64,000 nucleotides of DNA from SZUA-35 sp964351995. GTDB lineage: Bacteria > Actinomycetota > Acidimicrobiia > Acidimicrobiales > SZUA-35. The number at the start of each line of letters is the position of its first letter. Position 1 is the stretch's first letter. The notes under the pieces are model-generated. The model saw nothing but the letters and a program-made list of their open reading frames with translations. It searched no databases and was not told the origin of the DNA. Shown here in pieces: positions 7,820 to 18,151 of this stretch. Location: positions 1 through 64,000 of the forward strand of contig CAYGQE010000015.1 of assembly GCA_964351995.1 (NCBI GenBank), in the 5' to 3' direction. The translations under genes and the position numbers were made by a program.

Positions 7820-9292
7820 TCAGGACTGCTTGCGCCAGCCGTGTGGCACCTTGGGGAACCGAGGGTTGCTTTGCCATGGGATCACGTCGCTGGTGTCGGC
7901 GAGCCAGCCGAACAGCAGATCCCGGAGTGTCGCGGCCTCTGGGGGCGGGTGCGGTCCCGCAAGAAGATTGACCGTTTCGTCTGGATCGGTCACCCGGTCA
8001 TAGCACTCATCGGACTCGTGTCGGCGATGGACGTAGGTGTGGGTCATCGTGCGGATGACCATCGCCGTGCCGACAAGTTCGGGGTGCTCTCGTTGCAGCC
8101 GTGCCTTGGGTTCGTAGATCCCCGTGCTGGTCTTTTCCAGTAGGTGATGATCGGTCGGACGAAATCCGCCCTCGGCGCAGGCAAAGGGGCGATGCTCGGT
8201 CGATGGGTCCGCGACCACGTCAATCAGGCTCTTGCCGAAATGCGTGTGGGACGCCTCGGTCTCAGCCAGATCGAGCAAAGTCGGCAGGAGGTCGATCATC
8301 TCGACGGGCTGGTCGATGACTCGCCCCTCTGGAAGGCCAGCGCCGGCGAGGATGAGCGGGTTGCGAAGGAGCGAGGGGTCGAGCCCGGAGGGCCACTTCT
8401 CGACCAGGCCGTAGTCGCCGAGGTACTCGCCGTGGTCGGTGAAGAATCCGATCATCGTCGAATCGGTGGCGCCGATTTCCTCCACCGCTGTCAAGACTCG
8501 ACCGAGTTGATCGTCGACTCGACTGACCATTCCGTGGTAGACCGCTGCGATCTCGGCGAAGTCGGCTGGAGTCAGGTCGTCCCAGCCATAGATGTTGCGG
8601 TACGCGTCCATGAAGCGGGCTTTGCCGACGCCGGAATCAGCGGCAATCGGTGTCGGCATGTCGGCTCGATCGTGGAGTGAGAACCACGGCTCGTCGACGA
8701 TGAACGGAGGGTGAGGGTAGATCAACGGAACCCACAGGACCCACGGTTGGTCGGTCGGAGCCCCTTCCGCCAGCCACTGTTCCGCGGTGCGGATCGCAGC
8801 TTCGTCGATGTCGAGCACCGTTTCGCCATCGCCAGCGAGCCCAAATGACATACCCCTGGTGAGACGATGGTCGTCGGGGTGCGGTGAGGTGAAGTAGGCG
8901 GCGACGGCGTCGTTCGTCGGGGGAGTGAGATACCCGCAGAAGTCCGTGCTGGCCTCGGTGACACCGGGGGCGAAGACATCGCCGCGGTTGCCGGCGATGG
9001 CCACGAAGTACCCGGCGTCTTTGAGGCTTCGGAGCATGTTGGGCTCGTGGTGGTCAAGCAGATTGTCGAGCGTTCGGTGGCCGTGTACATGCGGGTACCA
9101 CCCGGTCATGATCGAGACCCGGCTCGGTCCACAGACTGGGTGTTGAGACCACGCATTGTCGAAACGAACCCCACGAGCGGCCAGAGCATCGAGATGGGGC
9201 GTCTTGGCCACGGGACTGCCGAAACAGCCAACGGAGTCTGCGCGGAGTTGATCCGGCATGAAGAGCACCATATTGGGTCGAGCGAGGGTCAA
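7820..9292 (-). CDS. Type I sulfatase
   Basis: The 490-residue arylsulfatase-superfamily enzyme hydrolyses a sulfate ester of unknown substrate. MPDQLRADSVG near the N-terminus supplies metal-binding aspartates. HPVCGPSR has Cys54 in the C-x-P-S-R context recognised for conversion to formylglycine, with Arg58 after it. GFFTDHGEYLGDYGLVEKW is the later conserved metal-site block. No signal peptide is evident, so it is probably cytoplasmic, and no formylglycine-generating enzyme gene is in the window. Its ATG overlaps the stop of the upstream AcpH-like gene by 4 nt, so the two are coupled. Confidence 0.92.
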   Translation of the reverse strand: MTLARPNMVLFMPDQLRADSVGCFGSPVAKTPHLDALAARGVRFDNAWSQHPVCGPSRVSIMTGWYPHVHGHRTLDNLLDHHEPNMLRSLKDAGYFVAIAGNRGDVFAPGVTEASTDFCGYLTPPTNDAVAAYFTSPHPDDHRLTRGMSFGLAGDGETVLDIDEAAIRTAEQWLAEGAPTDQPWVLWVPLIYPHPPFIVDEPWFSLHDRADMPTPIAADSGVGKARFMDAYRNIYGWDDLTPADFAEIAAVYHGMVSRVDDQLGRVLTAVEEIGATDSTMIGFFTDHGEYLGDYGLVEKWPSGLDPSLLRNPLILAGAGLPEGRVIDQPVEMIDLLPTLLDLAETEASHTHFGKSLIDVVADPSTEHRPFACAEGGFRPTDHHLLEKTSTGIYEPKARLQREHPELVGTAMVIRTMTHTYVHRRHESDECYDRVTDPDETVNLLAGPHPPPEAATLRDLLFGWLADTSDVIPWQSNPRFPKVPHGWRKQS

Positions 9293-9924
9293 CGAAGGCT
9301 CCGTTCAAGATCGTCGATCAGCGGTGGAACCGCCTGGTCGAGTCCGGGTTGCTCGGCGGCGAGTCGACGGCTGATGGCATCGATGTGGACGGCATCGAGC
9401 TCGAGACGTGGGCGTTGCGAGAGAATGCGATGTAACCGTTGCGCGACCGCTTGGGGGTCGGCGTAGTCGGTCGGCAGACCCCAGGCCGGGACTTTGGCGA
9501 GGTGGCGAAGCCATTCGTCGCCTGACGTTTCGACCAACGTCGCGAGCGCAGGGCCGAGCACGCCGATCTCGGCGAAGGCTGCGTCGACCGCATCACCGAG
9601 TTGGTCATCGCCGAGGAGGTAGCCGTCGATGAGTAGCTCGGGTCCGACATGAGCCACCGCTCGAGCCGGCCCTCGTCCGACGCCTTCCGCTGTCAGGTCG
9701 ACCCGGAGACGCGCCATGGTCTCGGTGAACGTGGGGTGGCGATGAAAGGCATCATCAGTGGCGTGATGAAGGGCGATGCCAGCGGTCACGTCGGGGTCGG
9801 CGGTGTCGCCCATCAACCGAAATCGCCCCATCGCTCCGAGATCAGGGAGTGCAGCGCCGAGCCACACTCTCGGAGCGTCGGGGGCGAGACGCATGGCAAC
9901 GGCGATGTGGCCGCCAAAGTTCAC
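9289..9924 (-). CDS. AcpH/DUF479-like hydrolase
   Basis: The 211-residue protein opens MNFGGH and carries GIALHHATDDAFHRHPTF near residue 50. This resembles the MNFLAH... G-x-x-LHR-x-x-D-x-F-x-D-x-HP layout of acyl-carrier-protein phosphodiesterase (AcpH) and its relatives, with histidine and aspartate positions that would bind metal. Identity to true AcpH is limited, so the substrate is uncertain. It starts with GTG and lies 28 nt after the beta-lactamase-fold gene, overlapping the sulfatase by 4 nt, so all three probably form one transcript. Confidence 0.55.
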   Translation of the reverse strand: MNFGGHIAVAMRLAPDAPRVWLGAALPDLGAMGRFRLMGDTADPDVTAGIALHHATDDAFHRHPTFTETMARLRVDLTAEGVGRGPARAVAHVGPELLIDGYLLGDDQLGDAVDAAFAEIGVLGPALATLVETSGDEWLRHLAKVPAWGLPTDYADPQAVAQRLHRILSQRPRLELDAVHIDAISRRLAAEQPGLDQAVPPLIDDLERSLR

Positions 9925-9952
9925 GAGCGCGGGCTGCTCTGTGATCGGCTCA

Positions 9953-11173
9953 TCACGTGACGATGGCTCCGTAGACCATTGGCTTCAATTCATCGCGGAT
10001 CGGATATGCCGACGACGGCATCAGCTGCGTCATACCGATCACGACCAACTGCTCGACAGGGTCGATCCAGAAGAGGGTGCTGGCCGCCCCTCCCCAGGCG
10101 TAGGCGCCCGGCGAACCAATGACTGCTGCTCGCGACGAGTCGAGAACGACCGAGAAGCCGAGGCCAAAGCCAACCCCTTCGTAGTTGGACTCGCTGAAGG
10201 TCGGTTGGCCCATCGAGGCGAGGTCGCCGCCGGTCGAGAGGTGGTTCTGTGTCATGTAGGCGAGCGTGCGCGGTCCGATGATGCGACTACCGTCGAGTTC
10301 GCCGCCGGCCAAGAGAGCGGAACAGAAGCGGTGATAGTCATGCATGGTGGACAGCAAGCCACCGCCTCCCGACAAGAACGCGGGTTGGTTGCGAACCGGA
10401 CTCTGTGACCCGCTGTCGTCGAGCATGAACATGTCGTCGCCTTCGGCACCCTCGGGCACTCCGAACGGGGACAGCGACGGGACCGTGTACAGCGGAGCGA
10501 CCCGGTCGGCGTTGTGCTCGTCAGCCGAGAAGCCTGTGTCGACCATGCCGAGTGGCCCGAAGATGTTCTCGGCGAGATACGCATCGAACGATTGCCCGCT
10601 GATGACTTCGACCAGGCGTCCAATCACGTCGGTGGCGACGCTGTAAGCCCATTGCGTGCCAGGCGAGAACAGGAGTGGTAGATCGGCCAGTGCGGCGCAG
10701 AAGTCCTCCAGTGTCGTACCCGGGCTGCTGATGCCGCGACGGCGGTACATCGCATCAACAGGGGTGCGCTGCATCCAGCCATAGGTGAGACCTGAGGTGT
10801 GAGTCAGGAGGTCTCGGATCTCCATCGGGCGCTCGGGTGCCTTGGTGTGGAAGTTGCCAGGTGTCCCGTCAACCCAGACTCGTAGGCCTTCCCATGAGGG
10901 GATGAATCGATGCACGGGGTCGTTCAGTTGGAAGAGCCCTCTCTCGTACAACTGCATCAAGGCGATCGACGTGATCGGCTTTGACATGGAATAGATGCGG
11001 AACATGGCATCGTCGTCGTAGCCCTGGTCGGAACGGTGCGCGAGTTCTCCGTTGCGGCTGATCAGGAGCGAGAAGCCCGGGTACCTCTCGTTGTCGAGGT
11101 AGTTGGCCTTGACGAAGTCGTCGATGGCCGAGAGACGTCCGGTGTCCATGCCTGCGTTGCTCATGGTCGTCAT
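9953..11173 (-). CDS. Serine hydrolase of the beta-lactamase family (class C/esterase-like)
   Basis: The 406-residue protein has the SxxK motif SMSK at 62-65, a downstream tyrosine motif region (QWAYSVATDVIGRLVE) and a C-terminal stretch with GAYAWGGAAS in place of the KTG motif. It therefore looks like an EstB-type esterase or D-aminopeptidase-like protein rather than a resistance beta-lactamase. No signal peptide is evident. Start is ATG 11173, though ATG 11164 (M4) is an equally good choice with GCAGGA before it. It is first of a three-gene reverse operon with the AcpH-like protein and the sulfatase. Confidence 0.88.
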   Translation of the reverse strand: MTTMSNAGMDTGRLSAIDDFVKANYLDNERYPGFSLLISRNGELAHRSDQGYDDDAMFRIYSMSKPITSIALMQLYERGLFQLNDPVHRFIPSWEGLRVWVDGTPGNFHTKAPERPMEIRDLLTHTSGLTYGWMQRTPVDAMYRRRGISSPGTTLEDFCAALADLPLLFSPGTQWAYSVATDVIGRLVEVISGQSFDAYLAENIFGPLGMVDTGFSADEHNADRVAPLYTVPSLSPFGVPEGAEGDDMFMLDDSGSQSPVRNQPAFLSGGGGLLSTMHDYHRFCSALLAGGELDGSRIIGPRTLAYMTQNHLSTGGDLASMGQPTFSESNYEGVGFGLGFSVVLDSSRAAVIGSPGAYAWGGAASTLFWIDPVEQLVVIGMTQLMPSSAYPIRDELKPMVYGAIVT

Positions 11174-11241
11174 CCTGCCCGACTGGCGGCGAACGGGCCA
11201 GACGGCGGCGCTCCTCTCTTCCGGCCTGCTTGACTGACGAG

Positions 11242-12189
11242 ATGTCAGAGCTTCGAATCATCAATCGAGCCGAGGTGAGCGAGTTGCTCACTCCTGCACG
11301 ACTTCGGCCAGCGCTGGAGGCGGCGCTGGCCGCCCAATCACTGGGCCAGGCCAACGTGCCGCCACGGATCGCCGCCGTTGGCCCACAGGGTCTCCTGGCA
11401 ACGATGCCTGGCTATCTCGACGGCGTCGGCATGGCGGCCAAGCTGGTGTCGGTCTTTGCTGGCCATGACCCGTCGCACCAGGGGGTGATCGTGGTGGTGG
11501 ATCCAGCCACTGGAGCATTGCGGTCGATCATGGATGCCGAGGTGATCACCGAGCGTCGGACGGCAATGACCGCAGCGATCGCCGCTGACGTGCTCGCTCG
11601 TCGCGATGCGAACGTTCTCACCGTCGTCGGCGGGGGAGCGCAAGGCCACGCTCATGTCGCTGCGTTCGGTGGCATTCGTCCGTGGGCCGAGATCCGCATC
11701 GTGTCGAGGACGAGGAACACAGCGACGGTCCTCGCTGCCGAGGCCCGTTTCGCGTTTGGCCCCGAGGTCTCGATCAACGAGTTCGATCACTTCGACCAAG
11801 CTGTCGATGAGGCCGATGTTGTCGCTCTCTGCACGCACGCCGAAGATCCAGTGATTCAGGCGGGCTGGGTCGGTACGGGCACCCATGTCAGCTCGGTCGG
11901 TTCTCTTGCTGAGCTACCAGCTGGGTTGCTCGACCATCACCTCACCGTTGATCAGATCGGTGCGGTCACGGACGCGCCGCCAGCGGGTGCGATCGAGCTG
12001 CAGGGCCTCGATCCCGCGAGCGTGATCGAGCTCGGCTCGCTGCTCGTCGACCGTTCGCTCGGACGAACTGGGGCCGAGCAGGTGACGGTCTACAAAAGCA
12101 CCGGCCACGCCGTGCAGGACATCGCTGCCGCTCACGTCGTGCTCGATGCGGCCATCGCTGCCGGTGTCGGCACGGCGATCGAGCTGTAG
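11242..12189 (+). CDS. Ornithine cyclodeaminase / mu-crystallin family dehydrogenase
   Basis: The roughly 315-residue NAD(P)-dependent enzyme of the ornithine cyclodeaminase/mu-crystallin/alanine dehydrogenase family has a Rossmann motif TVVGGGAQGHAHVAAF, a second-strand VSRTRN and the conserved EVITERRTAMTAA helix with the substrate-binding arginine. Members act on ornithine, alanine, ketimines or other amino acids; the substrate cannot be told from sequence. ATG 11242 is chosen; TTG 11230 in the same frame is an alternative. It is divergent from the beta-lactamase-fold gene and convergent with acuI. Confidence 0.88.
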   Translation: MSELRIINRAEVSELLTPARLRPALEAALAAQSLGQANVPPRIAAVGPQGLLATMPGYLDGVGMAAKLVSVFAGHDPSHQGVIVVVDPATGALRSIMDAEVITERRTAMTAAIAADVLARRDANVLTVVGGGAQGHAHVAAFGGIRPWAEIRIVSRTRNTATVLAAEARFAFGPEVSINEFDHFDQAVDEADVVALCTHAEDPVIQAGWVGTGTHVSSVGSLAELPAGLLDHHLTVDQIGAVTDAPPAGAIELQGLDPASVIELGSLLVDRSLGRTGAEQVTVYKSTGHAVQDIAAAHVVLDAAIAAGVGTAIEL

Positions 12190-12224
12190 CTCGCAACCCC
12201 GTGCCGACGGCAACGACTCGAGCG

Positions 12225-13208
12225 TCAAATATTCGGGTTCACCACGAACCGGCCCTTGGTCTGGCCGGCCATGATCTTGTCGGCGGCATCGGCGAGTTCG
12301 CTGAGGCCGATTTCGGTGGTCAATGACTCGAGCTTGTCGGCGTCCATGACCTCGGCGATACGGGCCCACACGCGGGTGCGTTCTTCGAAGCTGGCCATGA
12401 CCGAGTCGATGCCGAGCAGGTTGACGCCTCGCAGGAGGAACGGGATGACCGTGGTGTTCAGCGCATTGCCAGCAACCAGCCCACACGCAGCCACGGAGGC
12501 GCCTGATTGCAACTCGGCCAGAATGTGAGCCAGAGGGTCGCCGCCAACGGCATCGATGCAGCCGGCCCAACGCTCGCTAAGCAACGGTCGGGTTGGGTTG
12601 TCGGCAAACTCAGCGCGATCGACGATTTCGCTTGCGCCCAGAGCGAGCAGTTCGTCACCGTTCTCGGGGCGACCGGTCGAAGCAACGACGTGGTGTCCGG
12701 CGAGACCGGCCCACAGCACGGCTGATGATCCAACACCGCCAGATGCACCGGTGACCAGTAGCGGATCGCCGACGGTGAGGCCGTGGCTCTCGAGAGCCAC
12801 GAGCGCTTGCATCGCGGTGAACCCTGCGGTGCCGACGGCCATGGCCTGACGTGTGGTCATCCCGGAGGGAACCTTCACGAGCCAGTCGGCCTTCAGACTG
12901 GCCTTCGTTGCGTAGCCACCCCACCACGCTTCGCCAACCCGCCAGCCGGTGCAGATCACTTGGTCACCAGGGGAGAAGCGATCGTCAGAAGATGAGCTGA
13001 CCGTGCCAGCGAGATCGACGCCGGGGATGTGCGGGTAGTTGCGCACCAGGCGGCCGATGCCGTTGAGCACCATGCCGTCTTTGTAGTTGAGCGATGAGAA
13101 TTCGACGTCGATCGTGACGTCGCCTTCGGGCAGTTGGCTGTCGTCGAGTTCGGTGACGCTTGCGGTCACGCCGTCGTCGTTTTGATCGAGGAGAAGTGCG
13201 GTGAACAT
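12225..13208 (-). CDS. acuI: MDR-family acrylyl-CoA reductase / YhdH-type quinone oxidoreductase
   Basis: This is a 327-residue medium-chain NADPH-dependent reductase. LNYKDGMVLNG and PHIPGVDLAGTV are signature blocks of the YhdH/AcuI subfamily, and VTGASGGVGSSAV is the nucleotide-binding loop. AcuI reduces acryloyl-CoA to propionyl-CoA, detoxifying acrylate in organisms that meet DMSP or 3-hydroxypropionate; that role is inferred. The frame is open far upstream, antisense to pyrG, but homology starts at ATG 13208. A TACGTT box lies 7 nt before it (reverse complement of 13216-13221). It is divergent from pyrG across a 57-bp region holding a perfect palindrome. Confidence 0.85.
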   Translation of the reverse strand: MFTALLLDQNDDGVTASVTELDDSQLPEGDVTIDVEFSSLNYKDGMVLNGIGRLVRNYPHIPGVDLAGTVSSSSDDRFSPGDQVICTGWRVGEAWWGGYATKASLKADWLVKVPSGMTTRQAMAVGTAGFTAMQALVALESHGLTVGDPLLVTGASGGVGSSAVLWAGLAGHHVVASTGRPENGDELLALGASEIVDRAEFADNPTRPLLSERWAGCIDAVGGDPLAHILAELQSGASVAACGLVAGNALNTTVIPFLLRGVNLLGIDSVMASFEERTRVWARIAEVMDADKLESLTTEIGLSELADAADKIMAGQTKGRFVVNPNI

Positions 13209-13223
13209 GTCCCGCAACGTAGC

Positions 13224-13253
13224 GCTCTCCGCTAGGTTGGCCCAGCGGAGAGC
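13224..13253. promoter_or_regulatory. Perfect 10-bp inverted repeat between acuI and pyrG, probable operator
   Basis: GCTCTCCGCT (13224-13233) and AGCGGAGAGC (13244-13253) are perfect inverted repeats with a 10-nt spacer. A TAGGTT box (13233-13238), likely the pyrG -10, lies inside the dyad. The acuI -10 candidate lies just outside on the other strand. A protein bound here could block both promoters. If transcription began upstream, the same bases would form an RNA hairpin just before the pyrG Shine-Dalgarno. Confidence 0.65.
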
Positions 13254-13265
13254 TAAGGGGCAGAC

Positions 13266-14944
<1,679 letters not shown>

Positions 14945-14948
<4 letters not shown>

Positions 14949-15505
14949 CCCTGCCGGAAGGCAAGTCGCCGTTCACCCACATCAAGGACGAGCTGGTCCA
15001 GCAGGGCCAAGTCGTCGCGATGTACGAGGGGCACTTCGAGGGGCCGGACGGCGAACCGCTGCGGCGGGACATCGTCCGTCACCCCGGTGCGGTTTCGGTT
15101 GTCGCCGTCGACGACGAGCAACGCATCTTCTTGGTTCGGCAGTATCGGGCCCCGATCGACGCTGACCTCTGGGAGATTCCGGCTGGCAAGAAGGACGTGG
15201 TTGGCGAAGCACCGTCGGCGTGTGCTGCCCGAGAGCTTCGTGAAGAGGTCGGAATGGTTGCCGAGACGATGGAACACCTCATCGATCTGCACCACTCGCC
15301 GGGGTTCTGTGACGAACTCCAGAACATCTTCATTGCGACCGGCCTCACCGAGGTCGGCCGCGAGGTCGACGGCGCTGAGGAAGCACACATGCTGGTCGAG
15401 CGGGTGCCGCTTGCCGACGCAGTTCGCTACGCGCTCGATGGCACGATCACCGACGGAAAGTCGATCATCGGCATTCTCGCCGCTGCTCGGAAGCTCGGCG
15501 TCTGA
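14945..15505 (+). CDS. NUDIX hydrolase, ADP-ribose pyrophosphatase type
   Basis: The 186-residue protein has a complete Nudix box beginning GKKDVVGEAPSACAARELRE and ending EVGM, matching G-x5-E-x7-REUxEExGU. The layout with an N-terminal beta sheet (VVAMYEGHFEGPDG) is that of ADP-ribose/NDP-sugar pyrophosphatases, which recycle ADP-ribose. Its start overlaps the pyrG stop by 4 nt and the pairing is conserved in actinobacteria. Confidence 0.92.
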
Positions 15506-15510
15506 ACGTC

Positions 15511-16038
15511 GTGTCCGGTTCGTTGAGCGATGCGCTACATCTGGCTGGTCGGTTCTTCGGCTCGATCAAGCCGGGAGCGCCGCCGCCAGCTGACCTTGTC
15601 TGGGCCGACGAACTCCTCACCGTCGGGGAGCAAAAGTTGCTTCGTCGCATGTCGAACCCAGATCAGCGTCACTCGATTGCGGTGGCTCGAGACGTCGCGT
15701 CTGAGCTCCCAGATGCACCTCGACCCGTGATGGCCGCTGCGTTGATGCACGATGTTGGCAAGGTCAAGTCGGGATTTCGTACTCCGGCGCGCGTCGCAGC
15801 CACGCTGCTGTGGGCCGTCGCTGACGACGACACGGCTGATCGTTGGCTGTCAGAAAGTGGCATCCGGCGTCGGCTCGCCGAGTATCGGCGACACCCAGAG
15901 ATCGGGGAACAGTTGCTGCTCGACGCTGGCGCCGATCCACTCACCGCTGGCTGGGCCGCAGATCATCACAAGCCAGCGGACAAGTGGCGCATCGGCTCCA
16001 CGCTCGGTGAGGTCCTCAAACGCTGCGATGACGACTGA
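15511..16038 (+). CDS. HD-domain phosphohydrolase-like protein
   Basis: The 175-residue protein has a histidine in NPDQRHSIAV, then MHDVGKV with the paired His-Asp, and a later AADHHKP, giving the H...HD...D pattern of metal-dependent phosphohydrolases. The substrate is unknown. The GTG start lies 5 nt after the NUDIX stop, so it is probably co-transcribed with pyrG and the NUDIX gene. It is convergent with trpS, with a 59-bp gap in which nothing distinctive is seen. Confidence 0.78.
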   Translation: MSGSLSDALHLAGRFFGSIKPGAPPPADLVWADELLTVGEQKLLRRMSNPDQRHSIAVARDVASELPDAPRPVMAAALMHDVGKVKSGFRTPARVAATLLWAVADDDTADRWLSESGIRRRLAEYRRHPEIGEQLLLDAGADPLTAGWAADHHKPADKWRIGSTLGEVLKRCDDD

Positions 16039-16097
16039 GGGTACGCGTTGGTCTCGCCGCCCTTGGCATTCCTCGAGTTCGGCCCTGGTGGATGAAT

Positions 16098-17138
16098 TCA
16101 GACCAGCAGACCGGAGGCCTTGCGAGCCCGTTCCATGACCGGTACTGCGATGGCTCGAGCTTTGTCGGCGCCAGAGCGTAGAACGGCAATGACCGACTCG
16201 TCATCGTGTTCGGCGAGTCGAGCCTGGATTGGTTCGAGCATGGCGATGACGGCGGCGGCGGTGTCGGCCTTGAGCGGTCCGTACTGTGAGTACTGCTCGG
16301 CAAGCGACTCGGGGTCACCGTCGGTTGCGGCGGCCAGCACTTCGAGCAGGTTCGACACGCCCGGCTTCTCGGCTCGGTCGTAACGAACGTCGCCGTCGTT
16401 GTCGGTGACCGCTCGCTTGATCTTCTTCTCGATCTCCTTGGGCGTGTCGGACATGTTGATGGTCCCGGCGGGCGAATCGATGGACTTGGACATCTTGTTT
16501 TCGGGGTGCTGGAAGTCCATGACCCGTGCGCCAGCGGCAGGGATCCGATGCTCGGGAACGACAAAGGTGTCGCCGTAGCGAGAGTTGAATCGCATCGCAG
16601 CGTCTCGACTGAGTTCCAGGTGTTGGCGCTGGTCGTCGCCGACGGGAACGACGTCGGTGTCATACAGAAGGATGTCCGCAGCTTGAAGTGCTGGGTAGGT
16701 GAACAGGCTCGACGCGACGAACCCGGTCGAGCGTTCCGACTTGTCCTTGAACTGCGTCATGCGGGAGAGCTCGCCGTAGGCCACCACGCACTGCATCAAC
16801 CACCCGAGTTCGTTGTGTTCGCGGACGTGTGATTGGACGAACATCGTCGAACGCTCGGGGTCGATACCGACCGCCAGCATCATCCTCGCGATATCGATGG
16901 TGCCGCGCAGGATCTCGCCTGGCTCTTTCGGTGTGGTCAAGGCATGGAGGTCGACGATGCAATAGATCGCGTCGTTGTCGTCTTGGAGCTTCTCCCAGTT
17001 GCGAAGGGCCCCGAGATAGTTGCCGAGGTGGGTTGATCCCGTGGGCTGAATGCCGCTGAACACGCGCAGCGGGGGAGCTGACGAAGCGTCGGCGGGAGCG
17101 GCTACGTCGGTTGTGGAGGGGGCGGAGGACGTCGACAT
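16098..17138 (-). CDS. trpS: Tryptophan-tRNA ligase
   Basis: A 346-residue class I aminoacyl-tRNA synthetase that charges tRNA-Trp. The HIGH-like signature is PTGSTHLGNYLGA near residue 33 and the KMSKS motif is NKMSKS near 218. The first 23 residues are Ser/Ala/Pro-rich and precede the catalytic core. TACGAT lies 8 nt before the ATG on the reverse strand (17147-17152), suggesting a leaderless mRNA. No T-box leader is visible. It is divergent from scpA. Confidence 0.96.
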   Translation of the reverse strand: MSTSSAPSTTDVAAPADASSAPPLRVFSGIQPTGSTHLGNYLGALRNWEKLQDDNDAIYCIVDLHALTTPKEPGEILRGTIDIARMMLAVGIDPERSTMFVQSHVREHNELGWLMQCVVAYGELSRMTQFKDKSERSTGFVASSLFTYPALQAADILLYDTDVVPVGDDQRQHLELSRDAAMRFNSRYGDTFVVPEHRIPAAGARVMDFQHPENKMSKSIDSPAGTINMSDTPKEIEKKIKRAVTDNDGDVRYDRAEKPGVSNLLEVLAAATDGDPESLAEQYSQYGPLKADTAAAVIAMLEPIQARLAEHDDESVIAVLRSGADKARAIAVPVMERARKASGLLV

Positions 17139-17182
17139 GAGCCGCCATCGTAGGGGCGTCAGCAGAAACGGATTCCTTCATT

Positions 17183-17188
17183 TAGAAT
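17183..17188 (+). promoter_or_regulatory. -10 box of scpA that fixes its start
   Basis: TAGAAT lies 7 nt before GTG 17196. An upstream in-frame ATG at 17187 overlaps this box and so could not be within a transcript made from it, which favours the GTG as the real start. Confidence 0.6.
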
Positions 17189-17195
17189 GACAGCC

Positions 17196-18149
17196 GTGTC
17201 ATTTCTCGAACCGGCAACGGTCACCAGTGCGCCAAACGGAGTCGTCGATGATTCCGTCATCGATTTGCGTATGCCAAACGTTGGCCCGATCCAAGCTCCG
17301 ACCTCGGCTCCTGCCGAGGATCCTTCGCCGCCCGTCACCCCCTCACACCCTGGATTCATCGACAGCCAGGCCGTGAAGGTGAGGACCGAAGTTTTCGAGG
17401 GCCCATTTGATCTTCTCTTGCACCTCATCTTGCGCGACGAGGTCGACCTCTATGAGGTGTCGCTGTTCGAGATCGTCGACGCCTACTTGGCCGAGATCGA
17501 TCGGATCGATGCGTGCGACCTCGAATTGGCCACCGAATTCCTGCTGATCGCTGCGACGCTCGTTGAACTCAAGTGTCGCCGGTTGCTTCCAGTTGATGAC
17601 GATTTCAACCTCGACGATGAACTCGGTTTGTGGGAAGAGCGTGACCTGCTCCTGTCCCGCCTTCTCGAATGCAAGACGTTCAAAGATGCGGCGAAGGTGC
17701 TCGACGAGCTGGCCATGTTGGCGTCCAAGACCGCACCTCGCCGGGTGGGGCTCGAAGACCATTTCCTCGACCTCACGCCTGACCTGTTGTCCGGCATCAC
17801 GCCAGATCACCTCCGCCGAGCGTTCTTGAAGGCTGTCGAGCCCAAGCCCGTCCCTGCGGTCAGCCTCGGCCATGTCACCGATGTGCGCGTCAGCGTCTCT
17901 GACGCAATCGAGGAGCTCATTGATGAACTTCCACGAGTTGGAACGGCCACGTTCCGCTCGTTGACGACGGGTCTCGGGGAGAAACTCGACGTCGTGGTTC
18001 GATTCCTTGCGGTACTCGAGCTGTTCAAGCAGGGGTATGTCGATCTCGACCAGTTGTCGTCGTTTGGTGAGCTGAGCATCACCTGGCTGGGGATCACCGA
18101 CCTCGATGGCCAGCTCGCATTGAGCGGCGCCGACATGTACGAAGGCTGA
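17196..18149 (+). CDS. scpA: Segregation and condensation protein A
   Basis: ScpA is the kleisin that bridges SMC heads and works with ScpB in chromosome compaction and segregation. The roughly 317-residue product has an unusual Pro/Ala-rich N-terminal extension of about 50 residues before the kleisin core, which starts VRTEVFEGPFDLLLHLI. LATEFLLIAATLVELKCRRLLP is the conserved helical block and the C-terminal winged helix runs to the end. scpB follows after 2 nt. The order scpA-scpB-rluB matches Rv1709-Rv1711, but the ParA-type gene that precedes scpA there is absent here. Confidence 0.94.
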   Translation: MSFLEPATVTSAPNGVVDDSVIDLRMPNVGPIQAPTSAPAEDPSPPVTPSHPGFIDSQAVKVRTEVFEGPFDLLLHLILRDEVDLYEVSLFEIVDAYLAEIDRIDACDLELATEFLLIAATLVELKCRRLLPVDDDFNLDDELGLWEERDLLLSRLLECKTFKDAAKVLDELAMLASKTAPRRVGLEDHFLDLTPDLLSGITPDHLRRAFLKAVEPKPVPAVSLGHVTDVRVSVSDAIEELIDELPRVGTATFRSLTTGLGEKLDVVVRFLAVLELFKQGYVDLDQLSSFGELSITWLGITDLDGQLALSGADMYEG

Positions 18150-18151
18150 TC

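Noticed and set aside
9953..11173. Resistance beta-lactamase reading
   Set aside because: SxxK is present but KTG and the secretion signal are absent; esterase-like members fit better.
13224..13253. CTP-sensing attenuator like that of Bacillus pyrG
   Set aside because: The dyad overlaps the likely -10 box, and no G-rich transcript start or T-run terminator is seen.
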